64,000 bases of DNA from JAPLDP01 sp964628285 (GTDB lineage Bacteria > Bacteroidota > Bacteroidia > Bacteroidales > JAGONC01), in assembly GCA_964628285.1 (NCBI GenBank), contig CAZVNP010000012.1:3097-67096 (forward strand), in the 5' to 3' direction. Below the pieces are notes generated by a model. The model was not told the DNA's origin. It ran no database searches and saw only the letters and a program-made list of their open reading frames with translations. Position numbers and translations under genes: made by a program. Each line of letters begins with the position of its first letter. The first letter of the stretch is position 1. Shown here in pieces: positions 16,805 to 25,325 of the stretch.

Positions 16805-19800
16805 TTATGCGAAAACTCTTTTCCTGCGCAAGGCTCTTTTCTCCCTGAGGCGTTCAAATTCATAGGCTATAGGCGTTGAGATCGCCACGGATGAATAGGA
16901 TCCGAGTCCGATGCCGATCATAAGGGCGAATGCAAAACCACGGATGACCTCTCCACCCAGCAGGAAGATGACCACCAAGACCAGAACGGTGGTTCCGGAG
17001 GTGTTGATGGTACGTCCAAGGGTGCTGTTGATGGCGCCGGTGATGTTATCTCCCAGATCTCTCTTGGGATAGAGTTTATTATATTCCCTGACCCGGTCGA
17101 ATACGATCACGCTGTCGTTGATCGAATACCCGATGATGGTCAGGATGGCCGCAATGGTGGTTTGATCCACCTCCAGACTGAAGGGCACGATGCCGTTGAA
17201 TATGGAATAGAGAGAGATGGTGATGAGTGAGTCATGGATAAGGCAAATGACGCCTCCCAACCCGAACGACCATCGCTTGAATCGTATGGCAATGTACACA
17301 AAGATGGCTATGAGGGCAAAAAATACGGCCCACACCGACTGCCGTTTGATATCGGCAGCCACTACCGGTCCCACTTTCTGTGAACTCTGTATCCCGATGT
17401 ACTTGTTCTGTGTCTCCGTCGAGAAATCCTTATAACTGATGGGATCCTTGTAAAAGGATTTCAGTCCGTCGTAAAGTTTCGTCTGGACAATGGAGTCAGC
17501 CGTTGGACTATCGCTGTCGATCAGGTATTTGGTTGTAATCTTGACCTGCGAGTTGGCACCGAAGGTTTTCACTTCGGGCGGATTTGGGAATACCTTCGCC
17601 AGTGCAGAGCGGATCTCATCGGTTCTGACATCCTGGTCAAAACGGACCACAAAAGTACGGCCGCCGGCGAAATCAATACCCGGATTTAATCCTCTGAACA
17701 CCAGTGATGTAATGCCGATGAGACTAAGGACAATGGAAAAGATATACAGGTTTTTCCTGATCTTAACCCATGGTACATGTGCCCCGACCATGAAATTCAG
17801 GGTATAACGGTTGGCAAATGAAATGGACCGGTTCCTGTCGAGCATGGAGGTGAAGATGATCCTCGAAACAAAGATGGCGGTGAACAGGGATGTCAGGATA
17901 CCTATAATGAGGGTGGTGGCGAAACCCTGGACGGGTCCTGTGCCGAAAATGTAAAGAATAATACCGGTGAGCAGTGTGGTGACGTTACCGTCGATGATGG
18001 CCGAATAGGCGTGTTTGTATCCGTCGCTGATGGCCAAACGCATGCCTTTGCCGGCTCTGACCTCCTCCTTGACTCGTTCATAAATGATAACATTGGCGTC
18101 AACGGCCATACCCATGGTCAGCACGATACCTGCCAGTCCGGGAAGGGTAAGGGTGGCACCCAGCGAGGCCATCACACCCATGAGAAGGAAGATGTTGGTT
18201 ATCAGGGCCGTATCAGCGATGACACCGGCGAGATTATAGAAGAAGAGCATGTATATCAAAACGCCAAGGAGGGCGAACAGGAAGGAATGAAGACCGGCAT
18301 TGATGGCCTCTTTTCCCAGCGAGGGGCCCACCACCTCTTCCTGGATGATATGAGCCGGTGCCGGCAGCTTGCCTGCCTTCAGGATATTGGCCATATCCTG
18401 GGCTTCTTCTACCGTCATGCCACCGCCGGAGATGGATGACTGACCGTTGGGGATTTCGGATTTCACATTAGGAGCCGAACGCACATAGCCGTCCAGGACG
18501 ATGGCGATTTGTTTACCCACATTCTCTCCTGTCAGTCTCTTCCATATTCTGGCGCCCTCGTTGTTCATTGACATAGACACCTCGGGTTGCCCGTTCTGGT
18601 CATAATCCTGGAAGGCATTCACGATCACATCGCCGCTCAGCGGTGCGGTGCCGTCGCGTGTGGTGACTTTCAGGGCATAGAGGGTCAGGATGTCCTCTTT
18701 CTGCTGCCGTTCCGGTTTAGCTGTCCAGGCCAGTTGCAGATCCAGCGGGAGCTGATCTTTCACTGACTTCAGATAGGCATCCACGGCGGCTGTATCCTTA
18801 ATGGCGGCAAAACCGACGGCGGCACCCTGGGAAGCATAGAACTGGCCGTCTTTCTGGTAATATGCCGGTGTGAGAACGCTGAATAACGGATTGTTCTCGG
18901 CCCATTTTTCACGCTTCTGTTCTATTTTTGAGGTGTCGGCCTTGGTCGTATCGGCTGATATCAGTTTTTCAAGGGAGGCCTCCGCGGAAGTATCCGCGGA
19001 AGCTGTTGCCGTCGTTTCAGTGACTTTGCCGGGAGTTTTAGCCGTTCCCGGCGTCATGGCCAGAAGGGAATCACGTTTCTCGCGTTCCTCGGCGAGAATC
19101 GATTTCAGCTTTTCATTGGCGGCACTAAAAGCTGATGCCAGGTCGGTGAACTGGTAAGTCTCCCAGAATTCGAGGTTAGCCGTGCCTTGTAAGAGCTTTC
19201 TGACACGCTCGGGATCTTTTATGCCGGGAAGTTCTATCAGTATCCTGCCGCTGGCGGGTAAACGCTGGATATTGGGCTGGGTCACACCGAAACGGTCGAT
19301 ACGTGTCCTGAGGATCTGGAACGTCCGGTCAATGGCGCCATTGGTCTCATCACGGATGACCTTCATCACATCCGCATTGGAGGAGGTGGCGTTGATGCCC
19401 TTGCTTTTAAACTCGTAAGCGAAAAGGGCAGCCAGCCTGGCATTGGGATCAATCTGGGTGAAGGACTCATTAAAAAGAGAGAGAAAATCTTTACCTGTTT
19501 TCTTTTGTTTTTCCTCAGCCATCCTGAGGGCTTCGTCGAAGGTAGGATCCTTGCTGTTGCCTGACAGGCTTTTTAAAATGTCAGCCTCCGAAACCTCCAT
19601 CATAACGTTCATCCCTCCTTTCAGGTCAAGGCCGAGGTTTATCTCACGTTCCTTACAGTCTTTGTAAGTGTATTTTTTCAATAGAATGTTATAGACAACA
19701 ACATTCGACATCGAATCCAGGTAATGCCTGTCGCGTTCCTGCGAAATGGAATCAAAGACATATGTTTCTTTCAGTGGATTGCCTTCGGATATTTCTTTTG

Positions 19801-19942
19801 CAAGTGTAACCGCTTGTTCATTTACGGAAAATGCTTTTGCTCTATTCTCAACAATTTTGGTAACTAAAGTAAAGGACAGTTGGAACAAACTCACCAAAGC
19901 AAGTATGATGGCAAACGTCAAAATCGCTCCTCTGTTCTGCAT
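16805..19942 (-). CDS. secDF: protein translocase subunit SecD-SecF fusion
   Basis: The 1045-residue protein joins SecD (about 1-720) and SecF (about 735-1045). These use the proton motive force to pull exported proteins out of the SecYEG channel. SecD marks: LGLDLKGGMNVMMEV near residue 100, TRIDRFGVTQPNIQ, ELPGIKDPERVRKLL, a long periplasmic part, then the membrane part with GMAVDANVIIYERVKEE. SecF marks: GIDFAGGRTFVVRF and GYSINDSVIVFDRVRE. An insertion of about 90 residues rich in Ala, Thr and Ser lies near residue 290. Six plus six spans can be traced. It is transcribed alone, with a good promoter upstream and a terminator downstream. Confidence 0.97.
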   Translation of the reverse strand: MQNRGAILTFAIILALVSLFQLSFTLVTKIVENRAKAFSVNEQAVTLAKEISEGNPLKETYVFDSISQERDRHYLDSMSNVVVYNILLKKYTYKDCKEREINLGLDLKGGMNVMMEVSEADILKSLSGNSKDPTFDEALRMAEEKQKKTGKDFLSLFNESFTQIDPNARLAALFAYEFKSKGINATSSNADVMKVIRDETNGAIDRTFQILRTRIDRFGVTQPNIQRLPASGRILIELPGIKDPERVRKLLQGTANLEFWETYQFTDLASAFSAANEKLKSILAEEREKRDSLLAMTPGTAKTPGKVTETTATASADTSAEASLEKLISADTTKADTSKIEQKREKWAENNPLFSVLTPAYYQKDGQFYASQGAAVGFAAIKDTAAVDAYLKSVKDQLPLDLQLAWTAKPERQQKEDILTLYALKVTTRDGTAPLSGDVIVNAFQDYDQNGQPEVSMSMNNEGARIWKRLTGENVGKQIAIVLDGYVRSAPNVKSEIPNGQSSISGGGMTVEEAQDMANILKAGKLPAPAHIIQEEVVGPSLGKEAINAGLHSFLFALLGVLIYMLFFYNLAGVIADTALITNIFLLMGVMASLGATLTLPGLAGIVLTMGMAVDANVIIYERVKEEVRAGKGMRLAISDGYKHAYSAIIDGNVTTLLTGIILYIFGTGPVQGFATTLIIGILTSLFTAIFVSRIIFTSMLDRNRSISFANRYTLNFMVGAHVPWVKIRKNLYIFSIVLSLIGITSLVFRGLNPGIDFAGGRTFVVRFDQDVRTDEIRSALAKVFPNPPEVKTFGANSQVKITTKYLIDSDSPTADSIVQTKLYDGLKSFYKDPISYKDFSTETQNKYIGIQSSQKVGPVVAADIKRQSVWAVFFALIAIFVYIAIRFKRWSFGLGGVICLIHDSLITISLYSIFNGIVPFSLEVDQTTIAAILTIIGYSINDSVIVFDRVREYNKLYPKRDLGDNITGAINSTLGRTINTSGTTVLVLVVIFLLGGEVIRGFAFALMIGIGLGSYSSVAISTPIAYEFERLREKRALRRKRVFA

Positions 19943-19993
19943 GTGTTTAAAATTAAATCGATTAGATTAAAACTGCCAATTTTTTTAAGGCTG

Positions 19994-20024
19994 CAAATAT
20001 AGAAATACATTCCCAATATTACAA
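19994..20024 (-). promoter_or_regulatory. secDF promoter (-33 and -7 boxes)
   Basis: The minus strand has TTG at 20024-20022, a 20 bp spacer and TATATTTG at 20001-19994, matching the Bacteroidota -33/-7 pattern. It lies about 52 bp before the secDF ATG. Confidence 0.65.
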
Positions 20025-20098
20025 TCACTCCAAATAAAGATTTTAAAGGGGCGCTTCCAATCGCTTCATTAAAAAAAGAAATAGTTTATTTTAATGGG

Positions 20099-20129
20099 TT
20101 GCCTGTATAATCATAAACGATTATCTTTA
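20099..20129 (+). promoter_or_regulatory. weak promoter before the FG-GAP gene
   Basis: TTG at 20099-20101 and TATCTTTA at 20122-20129 (seven of eight defined consensus features, last base off) are 20 bp apart and end 34 bp before the ATG at 20164. Confidence 0.35.
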
Positions 20130-20163
20130 TGATTTCGTTTATATGAATTATGATTGACAGAAT

Positions 20164-22440
20164 ATGAAAACCCTTATACTCTTGCTTTCCCTATATGTGC
20201 CTTTTATTACCGGAGGACAGACGGTTCCGGACCCGGTGATGCCACTGGATGATTACAACGACTTTGGATTCATGAAGGATTTTTCCGTTCCGGTCTTTGA
20301 TATCTATGGCACTCTATACGTACAGCCATGGGTGGGAGGAATGAACTCATGCCAGTTCTCGGAAATTGATTTGAATGATGACGGGGTAAAGGATCTTTTC
20401 GTGTTCGACCGTCATGGTAACCGGATCATGCCGTTTATTAATCATGGGACCAAGGGGATACCGGATTATTCTTATGCCCCTGAATTCATCATCAAATTTC
20501 CTTATCTGCATGACTGGGTTAATCTGGTGGATTATGACTGCGACGGCCGGGAAGATATTTTCACCTATACCATTGGAGGCATCCGTATATACAGGAATAT
20601 CAGCGAGACAGGCACAGGACTGAAATTTGAACTGGTGGCCCCCATCCTTTATTCCTATTATTATACAGGATATGTTAATTTATTTGCCCTTGTTGATGAT
20701 TATCCTGTTTTCAGTGACATTGATCTGGATGGCGATATCGACATACTGAATTTCTGGACCCTGGGGAAATATGTGAATTACCACAAGAACCTTTCGATAG
20801 AGAAATACGGGACCTGCGACAGCCTGGATTATATCCTGACGGAGGATTGCTGGGGTTATTTTTCGGAGAGTGAATCATCCAATGTTTTGACCCTTAATAT
20901 CACATGTGGTCAGGATGGGAGCCGGTCAGCACAACCCGATCAGAACAGGCATTCCGGATCCACCTTGCTGGCCCTTGACCTGAATGGGGATAATGTCAAA
21001 GATATTGTGATCGGCGATGTTGATTATTCCAACCTGATCTCTCTGATCAATGGCGGGACCGTTGATTCGGCTCATATGATCAGCCAGGATACCCTGTTCC
21101 CTCAGGGGCATCCGGTGGAGTTGATGTCCATGCCATCGGCTCAGTACCTTGATCTTGATAACGACGGCGTGAAGGACCTCGTCGTCTCACCCTTTGATCC
21201 TTCCTATGACAGGTCGCAGAATGACCACAGCATCTGGTATTATAAGAATAACGGGACCAACGGCCATCCTCATTTTGATTTTCAGCAGGACGACTTCCTT
21301 CAGGACGAAATGATCGATGTGGGCGGTGGCGCTTATCCTGTGGTCTGTGATGTTGACAAGGACGGACTGAACGACCTGCTGGTGGGTAATTTCGGATACC
21401 TGGATTCCACCTGGCATGACCACGGTTTTCTGTATTTCCGTTACCGCTCGCAGATAGCTTTTTTCAGGAACACCGGCACGGCCGGTGCCCCGGAATATCA
21501 CCTGGTTGACAACGATTTTGGCCACCTTTCTTCCCTTAAAATCCTTGGTGCTTATCCTGCCATGGCCGACATCGACGGTGACGGTGATGCCGACATGCTG
21601 GTAGGCAATGCCGACGGCACGCTTTACTATTTGCTGAATGTTGCGGGTCCGGGTGAGATACCCATTTTTACGGCCGCACAGGCCGATTACCAGAACATTG
21701 ATGTGGGTGATTACAGCACGCCACAGCTTGTCGATCTGAACAGGGATTCCTATGTCGATCTCGTCATCGGTGAATCCAACGGCAACCTGCATTATTATGC
21801 CAACACCGGCACACACCAGAACCCGCAATTCTCTTTGATCACCGACTATCTGGGCGGTGTGGATGTGACCAATCCCAACCTGTCACTGTTCGGATACAGC
21901 GTGCCGTGCTTTTTTGAGGTGAATGGCGAATACCGGCTGTTCGTCGGGTCGGAGTTCGGCGATATCTTTTATTATAAGGACATCGACGGCCATCTGGACG
22001 GCACATTCACTCTCTCTGACCCCCATCTGCTTTACATCAGCGAAGGATACCGCACGGGAGTAACCATATTGAATTACAACGGCGATCAATATCCCGATAT
22101 GATCATAGGCAACTGGGCCGGAGGGCTGGCATTGTACAAAGGCGTGACCCCGGGGCCGGCGGGGATTGGCACGGACGTCAAAGAGCCGCTTCCCGTGATG
22201 AATCTCCGGCCTAATCCTGCCGGCGGTACGGTGAGGGTATCCTTTAAAGGTTGTTATGACACTAAAAACATCGACCTGCATATCTGCGATGTTTTTGGTC
22301 GTGATATGAACGTAACGGTCCTCTCAAGGGATAATAATGAAATAAAACTGGATATCTCGGCCATGAAACCGGGTGTGTACCTCGTTTATCCGGTCATTAA
22401 CGGCTTCAAAGGAAAAGGGGAGAGAATGGTCGTGAAATAG
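20164..22440 (+). CDS. FG-GAP/VCBS propeller T9SS cargo protein
   Basis: The 758-residue protein has a signal peptide (LILLLSLYVPFITGGQ) and then repeated FG-GAP/VCBS blades with the calcium-loop pattern D-x-D-x-D-G: DLNDDGVKDLFVFDRHG, DYDCDGREDIF, DIDLDGDIDIL, DLNGDNVKDIVIGD, DLDNDGVKDLVVS, DVDKDGLNDLLVGN, DIDGDGDADMLVGN, DLNRDSYVDLVIGE. These build an integrin-like beta propeller. The last 75 residues are a T9SS sorting domain (MNLRPNPAGGTVRVSF to MKPGVYLVYPV, basic end). Such proteins are surface-exposed or released; the ligand is unknown. It is divergent from secDF and followed by an unrelated small lipoprotein gene. Confidence 0.88.
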   Translation: MKTLILLLSLYVPFITGGQTVPDPVMPLDDYNDFGFMKDFSVPVFDIYGTLYVQPWVGGMNSCQFSEIDLNDDGVKDLFVFDRHGNRIMPFINHGTKGIPDYSYAPEFIIKFPYLHDWVNLVDYDCDGREDIFTYTIGGIRIYRNISETGTGLKFELVAPILYSYYYTGYVNLFALVDDYPVFSDIDLDGDIDILNFWTLGKYVNYHKNLSIEKYGTCDSLDYILTEDCWGYFSESESSNVLTLNITCGQDGSRSAQPDQNRHSGSTLLALDLNGDNVKDIVIGDVDYSNLISLINGGTVDSAHMISQDTLFPQGHPVELMSMPSAQYLDLDNDGVKDLVVSPFDPSYDRSQNDHSIWYYKNNGTNGHPHFDFQQDDFLQDEMIDVGGGAYPVVCDVDKDGLNDLLVGNFGYLDSTWHDHGFLYFRYRSQIAFFRNTGTAGAPEYHLVDNDFGHLSSLKILGAYPAMADIDGDGDADMLVGNADGTLYYLLNVAGPGEIPIFTAAQADYQNIDVGDYSTPQLVDLNRDSYVDLVIGESNGNLHYYANTGTHQNPQFSLITDYLGGVDVTNPNLSLFGYSVPCFFEVNGEYRLFVGSEFGDIFYYKDIDGHLDGTFTLSDPHLLYISEGYRTGVTILNYNGDQYPDMIIGNWAGGLALYKGVTPGPAGIGTDVKEPLPVMNLRPNPAGGTVRVSFKGCYDTKNIDLHICDVFGRDMNVTVLSRDNNEIKLDISAMKPGVYLVYPVINGFKGKGERMVVK

Positions 22441-22473
22441 GAAATATGTGATTTTGTCCCTGTATAGCTATTG

Positions 22474-22497
22474 AATGTGATCGCTTTGCGATTCATT
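22474..22497. repeat. intergenic hairpin
   Basis: AATG-tg-ATCGC-TTT-GCGAT-t-CATT forms a 9 bp stem with small bulges, 34 bp after the FG-GAP gene stop. It lacks a following T-run, so it is a weak terminator candidate. Short word-like repeats (cacatc, attaat) follow. Confidence 0.4.
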
Positions 22498-22534
22498 GGC
22501 ACATCCGCACATTAATTAATCAGCACATCAATTC

Positions 22535-22564
22535 TTGCTTTCATAAGATTTTTCAATATTTTTG
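22535..22564 (+). promoter_or_regulatory. promoter of the small lipoprotein gene
   Basis: TTG at 22535-22537, a 19 bp spacer and TATTTTTG at 22557-22564 match the Bacteroidota -33/-7 pattern well. The ATG at 22640 follows 75 bp later. Confidence 0.65.
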
Positions 22565-22639
22565 CCTTTTCATTTTTATTAATCATTATTGTTGGATTAC
22601 GGCTTATGCCAGTGTTCTGCACTTAAAATCAATTTATTT

Positions 22640-23029
22640 ATGAAAAAAATCATTTTGACCCTTGGCGTGATTATTATTGCGCTTGTCCTTGTCAATTCAT
22701 GCAAGAAGGAATGTAACTGTGACAATGGATCCCCTTACGGGACATGGACGCGCCTGATCGTTAATACAGATACCCTTCAGGAGTCGGCAGAGATCACCAT
22801 TACGACCGATTCGCTTCATTTTATTGTAGTAGGAGATACAGCCGGTGTTTATAACACAGATGCCGGGGTACTCTTCGACGGTGATCAGATGCTCATAACC
22901 GATAGTGATTGTGGCAGCACCGGGATATATAAGTATTTTGTAGATGAAGAAACGCTGTCATTGTATGCCAAAGAAGACAGTTGCGAAGCACGAGTCAGAA
23001 GCCTGGAGGGTATCTGGCATAAGAAGTAA
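22640..23029 (+). CDS. small lipoprotein, function unknown
   Basis: I do not recognise this 129-residue protein. The start at 22640 (MKKIILTLGVIIIALVLVNSC) gives a proper lipoprotein signal with lipobox LVNSC, the Cys at position 21; an ATG 51 bp earlier would spoil it. The mature part starts with KKECNCDNG, then a beta-rich region that begins GTWTRLIVN and ends LEGIWHKK. The W-containing ends and alternating strands resemble small lipocalin-like (META or lipocalin_4-type) barrels, but this is a guess from pattern only. It has a good promoter of its own and is followed by a convergent tRNA gene, so it is a single-gene unit. Confidence 0.75.
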   Translation: MKKIILTLGVIIIALVLVNSCKKECNCDNGSPYGTWTRLIVNTDTLQESAEITITTDSLHFIVVGDTAGVYNTDAGVLFDGDQMLITDSDCGSTGIYKYFVDEETLSLYAKEDSCEARVRSLEGIWHKK

Positions 23030-23051
23030 TCCCTCAAACAACGCGGATCAG

Positions 23052-23125
23052 TGGAGTATGCCGGATTCGAACCGGCGACCTCTACAATGCGAGTGTAGCG
23101 CTCTGGCCACCTGAGCTAATACCCC
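23052..23125 (-). tRNA. tRNA-Ala (anticodon CGC)
   Basis: The minus strand folds into a full 74 nt cloverleaf: acceptor arms GGGGTAT and ATACTCC, D-arm GCTC/GAGC, anticodon arm CTACA-CTCGCAT-TGTAG with anticodon CGC, T-arm GCCGG-TTCGAAT-CCGGC, and discriminator A. The acceptor has the G3-U70 wobble pair that marks alanine tRNAs. No CCA is encoded. It reads GCG codons. Confidence 0.95.
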
Positions 23126-23159
23126 GTTTGTCTAATGGATCAGCAATATTTTATGTCAA

Positions 23160-25289
23160 TTATTCCACGACCACCTTTCGTGTAACGACGCTTTTTTCGC
23201 CGCAAATGCGCAGAACATAGATTCCTTTCGATACTCCTGACAGGTCGATGCTGACAGAATGATTTACTTTTTCGGGAGCAACGGTCCTGTTAAAGACGAC
23301 TTCGCCGGTCACAGAGAGCAGTTGCATCCGGCAGGTTCCGGCTGTCTGTGGTGAATATTCCACGTTCAGTCTGTCTGTGGCAGGATTCGGAAAGACCCTG
23401 AGATCGCCGGACAATTGCTGATCGTTTATTCCCACGTTGTCCGTTTCGTAGTAAGCTTCCCATCCCGGTCCTGTGATGCTGGCATTGGAGTAAAAGTTGA
23501 TCAGCATGGCTCCGTTGGTGGTGATCGTTGGCGGTATGGTGTTACCCGAAAAGCTTCCCACAGGTGCCGGAGGATCAGCCGACAGGTCGATGACCTGCAT
23601 GATATCGTGACCGGCTTCGGTGCCGAAGGCCGTAAAGGTCAGGGTGATCTGACTGGCATCCGGAGGTGCGATCTTCCAGCGGCATAACGTATTGTTATTG
23701 TAATTTTTCGTGCCGCTGCCGTCGGTGACTGTCCCCGATGCGTCCGTCAGCGTCGCCCAGTTCTGGCAATAGTCGGCAATTTCGGAGATATATTGAGCCT
23801 GGAAGCCGGGTGCGGAAGTATTGTCGTTGGTGGTGAAGACGACAAGGATCGTATTGCCTGTGGCGGTGACGACAGGCAGGCTGCTGCCCGAGTATGTCCC
23901 CGAGTAAGTGCCGAGCACCGGTGCGTCGGTGGAGCTGCCGTCATAGACCGTCACCACATCGTTGACGGGCTCCGTCTCAAAGCGTGTAAATGAAAGGGTC
24001 ACACTCGAAACGGAGTCATCGGGATTTTGAGGTGAGATCAGCCAGCTCATGTTCAGGTCGTTGAGGTAGTCTTCCACCGGCCCGCTGCCGTCCTCGAATG
24101 ACCCTGATTTGGCAGTGAGGGTCATAGGCTCGGTCCAGTAATAGGGATAGCCGTCGCCCGGGTGGATGTTGACCACGGCGCCCTGCCAAAAGCTGAATCC
24201 ACCGACATCGTCAACGGTATAGTAACCGTTGTTCTGTCCGCTCCAGCCGAAGTTAAAGTGAAAATTATCGCCCTGGTAGCCGTCGCATACGAAGGCGTGG
24301 CCCCCTGAACCGTTGAAGCCTGAATAGTACATCGGCCAGCTCTGGTCAAGCTGCGATTTTAAAAGATTGATCCAATTTGTCGTGGAATAATTATCCTTTT
24401 GAACATAATTAACTTCAGTAGCATAGTTAAAATAATTCCGCAGAGCCGTTTCCACGTCATCGCTGTTGGCGCCGGAGCCGTTGGGGCTGTAATTCATATC
24501 GACCGATACGCCGCAGTGGAACTGCAACTGTGCGATGGCGTCAATGCTTTCGGGATCGCTGCCGTTGGTGATGGCGTCGAGCATGGCGTTCCAGTTGTAA
24601 TATGTCGCTCCGAAGTTGGCCGTGAGGGTGCCGTACGACCCGGCATAATATGAATGCGATCCCGTGCCGTGGAGCGGATAACGCCAGTAATACATGACCA
24701 TCGACATGGCTGTGGCCACACAGCCGGCATACACATGCCCGCCGGGACCCATGGGATCGGCCGGACACCATGAATTATAAGGATTGTCCTGGTTCCACAT
24801 GCAGGTGAGCAGGGGCTCCACATCCCTGGAGCGCGTCACCGTTTTCAGGGTCGACGCATCATTTGTCAGCAGTCGGTCCCATTCGGCTTTTATCTCAGCA
24901 GTCGCTGTCAGCGACAATTGCCGGCAGTAAGCAACCTCCCCGGCATAATTCAGCATCCAGTTCCGGTAATTGTCGGGTTGGTTGTCGCTCTGATAATGCC
25001 TGTCATAAGAGTAGCCAATAACAGGTGGCAGGGCATCGTCGGCCGGGATGATCACAAAACCGTCATTGACATTAAAAACATAATAGACCACCTTGTCCTG
25101 ATAGGCCACAGGCATGGTTCCCGTTATCGTCACCTCGCCGTAAGTTGTGGCATGCCGGTATTGGTTCGTCAGCTCATAAAAAACATTTTTCGCTACCCGG
25201 GACGCATCCTCCACAGTGATATTTTTGGAGAATAACGGACCGGCAACGAACAGCAGCAATGGAATAATGATTCCGGCTTTGTATTTCAT
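23160..25289 (-). CDS. C10 family (streptopain-type) protease with CUB domains, T9SS-sorted
   Basis: This 709-residue pre-pro-protease has a signal peptide (IIPLLLFVAGPLFS), a Spi/C10 propeptide at about 23-150 (YYVFNVNDGFVIIPADDALPP), and a papain-fold C10 domain at about 155-385. The catalytic Cys190 is in AGCVATAMSMVMYYW and His331 in GGHAFVCDGY; NFHFNFGWSG follows. Two CUB-like beta sandwiches come next, each starting with a GSFEDGSG or GTVTDGSG strand. A T9SS sorting domain (VFPNPATDRLNVEY) ends the protein. It should be exported, cut to the active form and kept on or released from the surface. It is 36 bp after a close paralogue on the same strand, a tandem duplication. Confidence 0.93.
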   Translation of the reverse strand: MKYKAGIIIPLLLFVAGPLFSKNITVEDASRVAKNVFYELTNQYRHATTYGEVTITGTMPVAYQDKVVYYVFNVNDGFVIIPADDALPPVIGYSYDRHYQSDNQPDNYRNWMLNYAGEVAYCRQLSLTATAEIKAEWDRLLTNDASTLKTVTRSRDVEPLLTCMWNQDNPYNSWCPADPMGPGGHVYAGCVATAMSMVMYYWRYPLHGTGSHSYYAGSYGTLTANFGATYYNWNAMLDAITNGSDPESIDAIAQLQFHCGVSVDMNYSPNGSGANSDDVETALRNYFNYATEVNYVQKDNYSTTNWINLLKSQLDQSWPMYYSGFNGSGGHAFVCDGYQGDNFHFNFGWSGQNNGYYTVDDVGGFSFWQGAVVNIHPGDGYPYYWTEPMTLTAKSGSFEDGSGPVEDYLNDLNMSWLISPQNPDDSVSSVTLSFTRFETEPVNDVVTVYDGSSTDAPVLGTYSGTYSGSSLPVVTATGNTILVVFTTNDNTSAPGFQAQYISEIADYCQNWATLTDASGTVTDGSGTKNYNNNTLCRWKIAPPDASQITLTFTAFGTEAGHDIMQVIDLSADPPAPVGSFSGNTIPPTITTNGAMLINFYSNASITGPGWEAYYETDNVGINDQQLSGDLRVFPNPATDRLNVEYSPQTAGTCRMQLLSVTGEVVFNRTVAPEKVNHSVSIDLSGVSKGIYVLRICGEKSVVTRKVVVE

Positions 25290-25325
25290 GGAACGTCTCT
25301 GATTTAAGTTGGTTTGAAATAAAGT

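Noticed and set aside
21187..21828. 213-residue minus-strand ORF
   Set aside because: It lies opposite the FG-GAP gene, whose repeated calcium loops leave open frames on the other strand.
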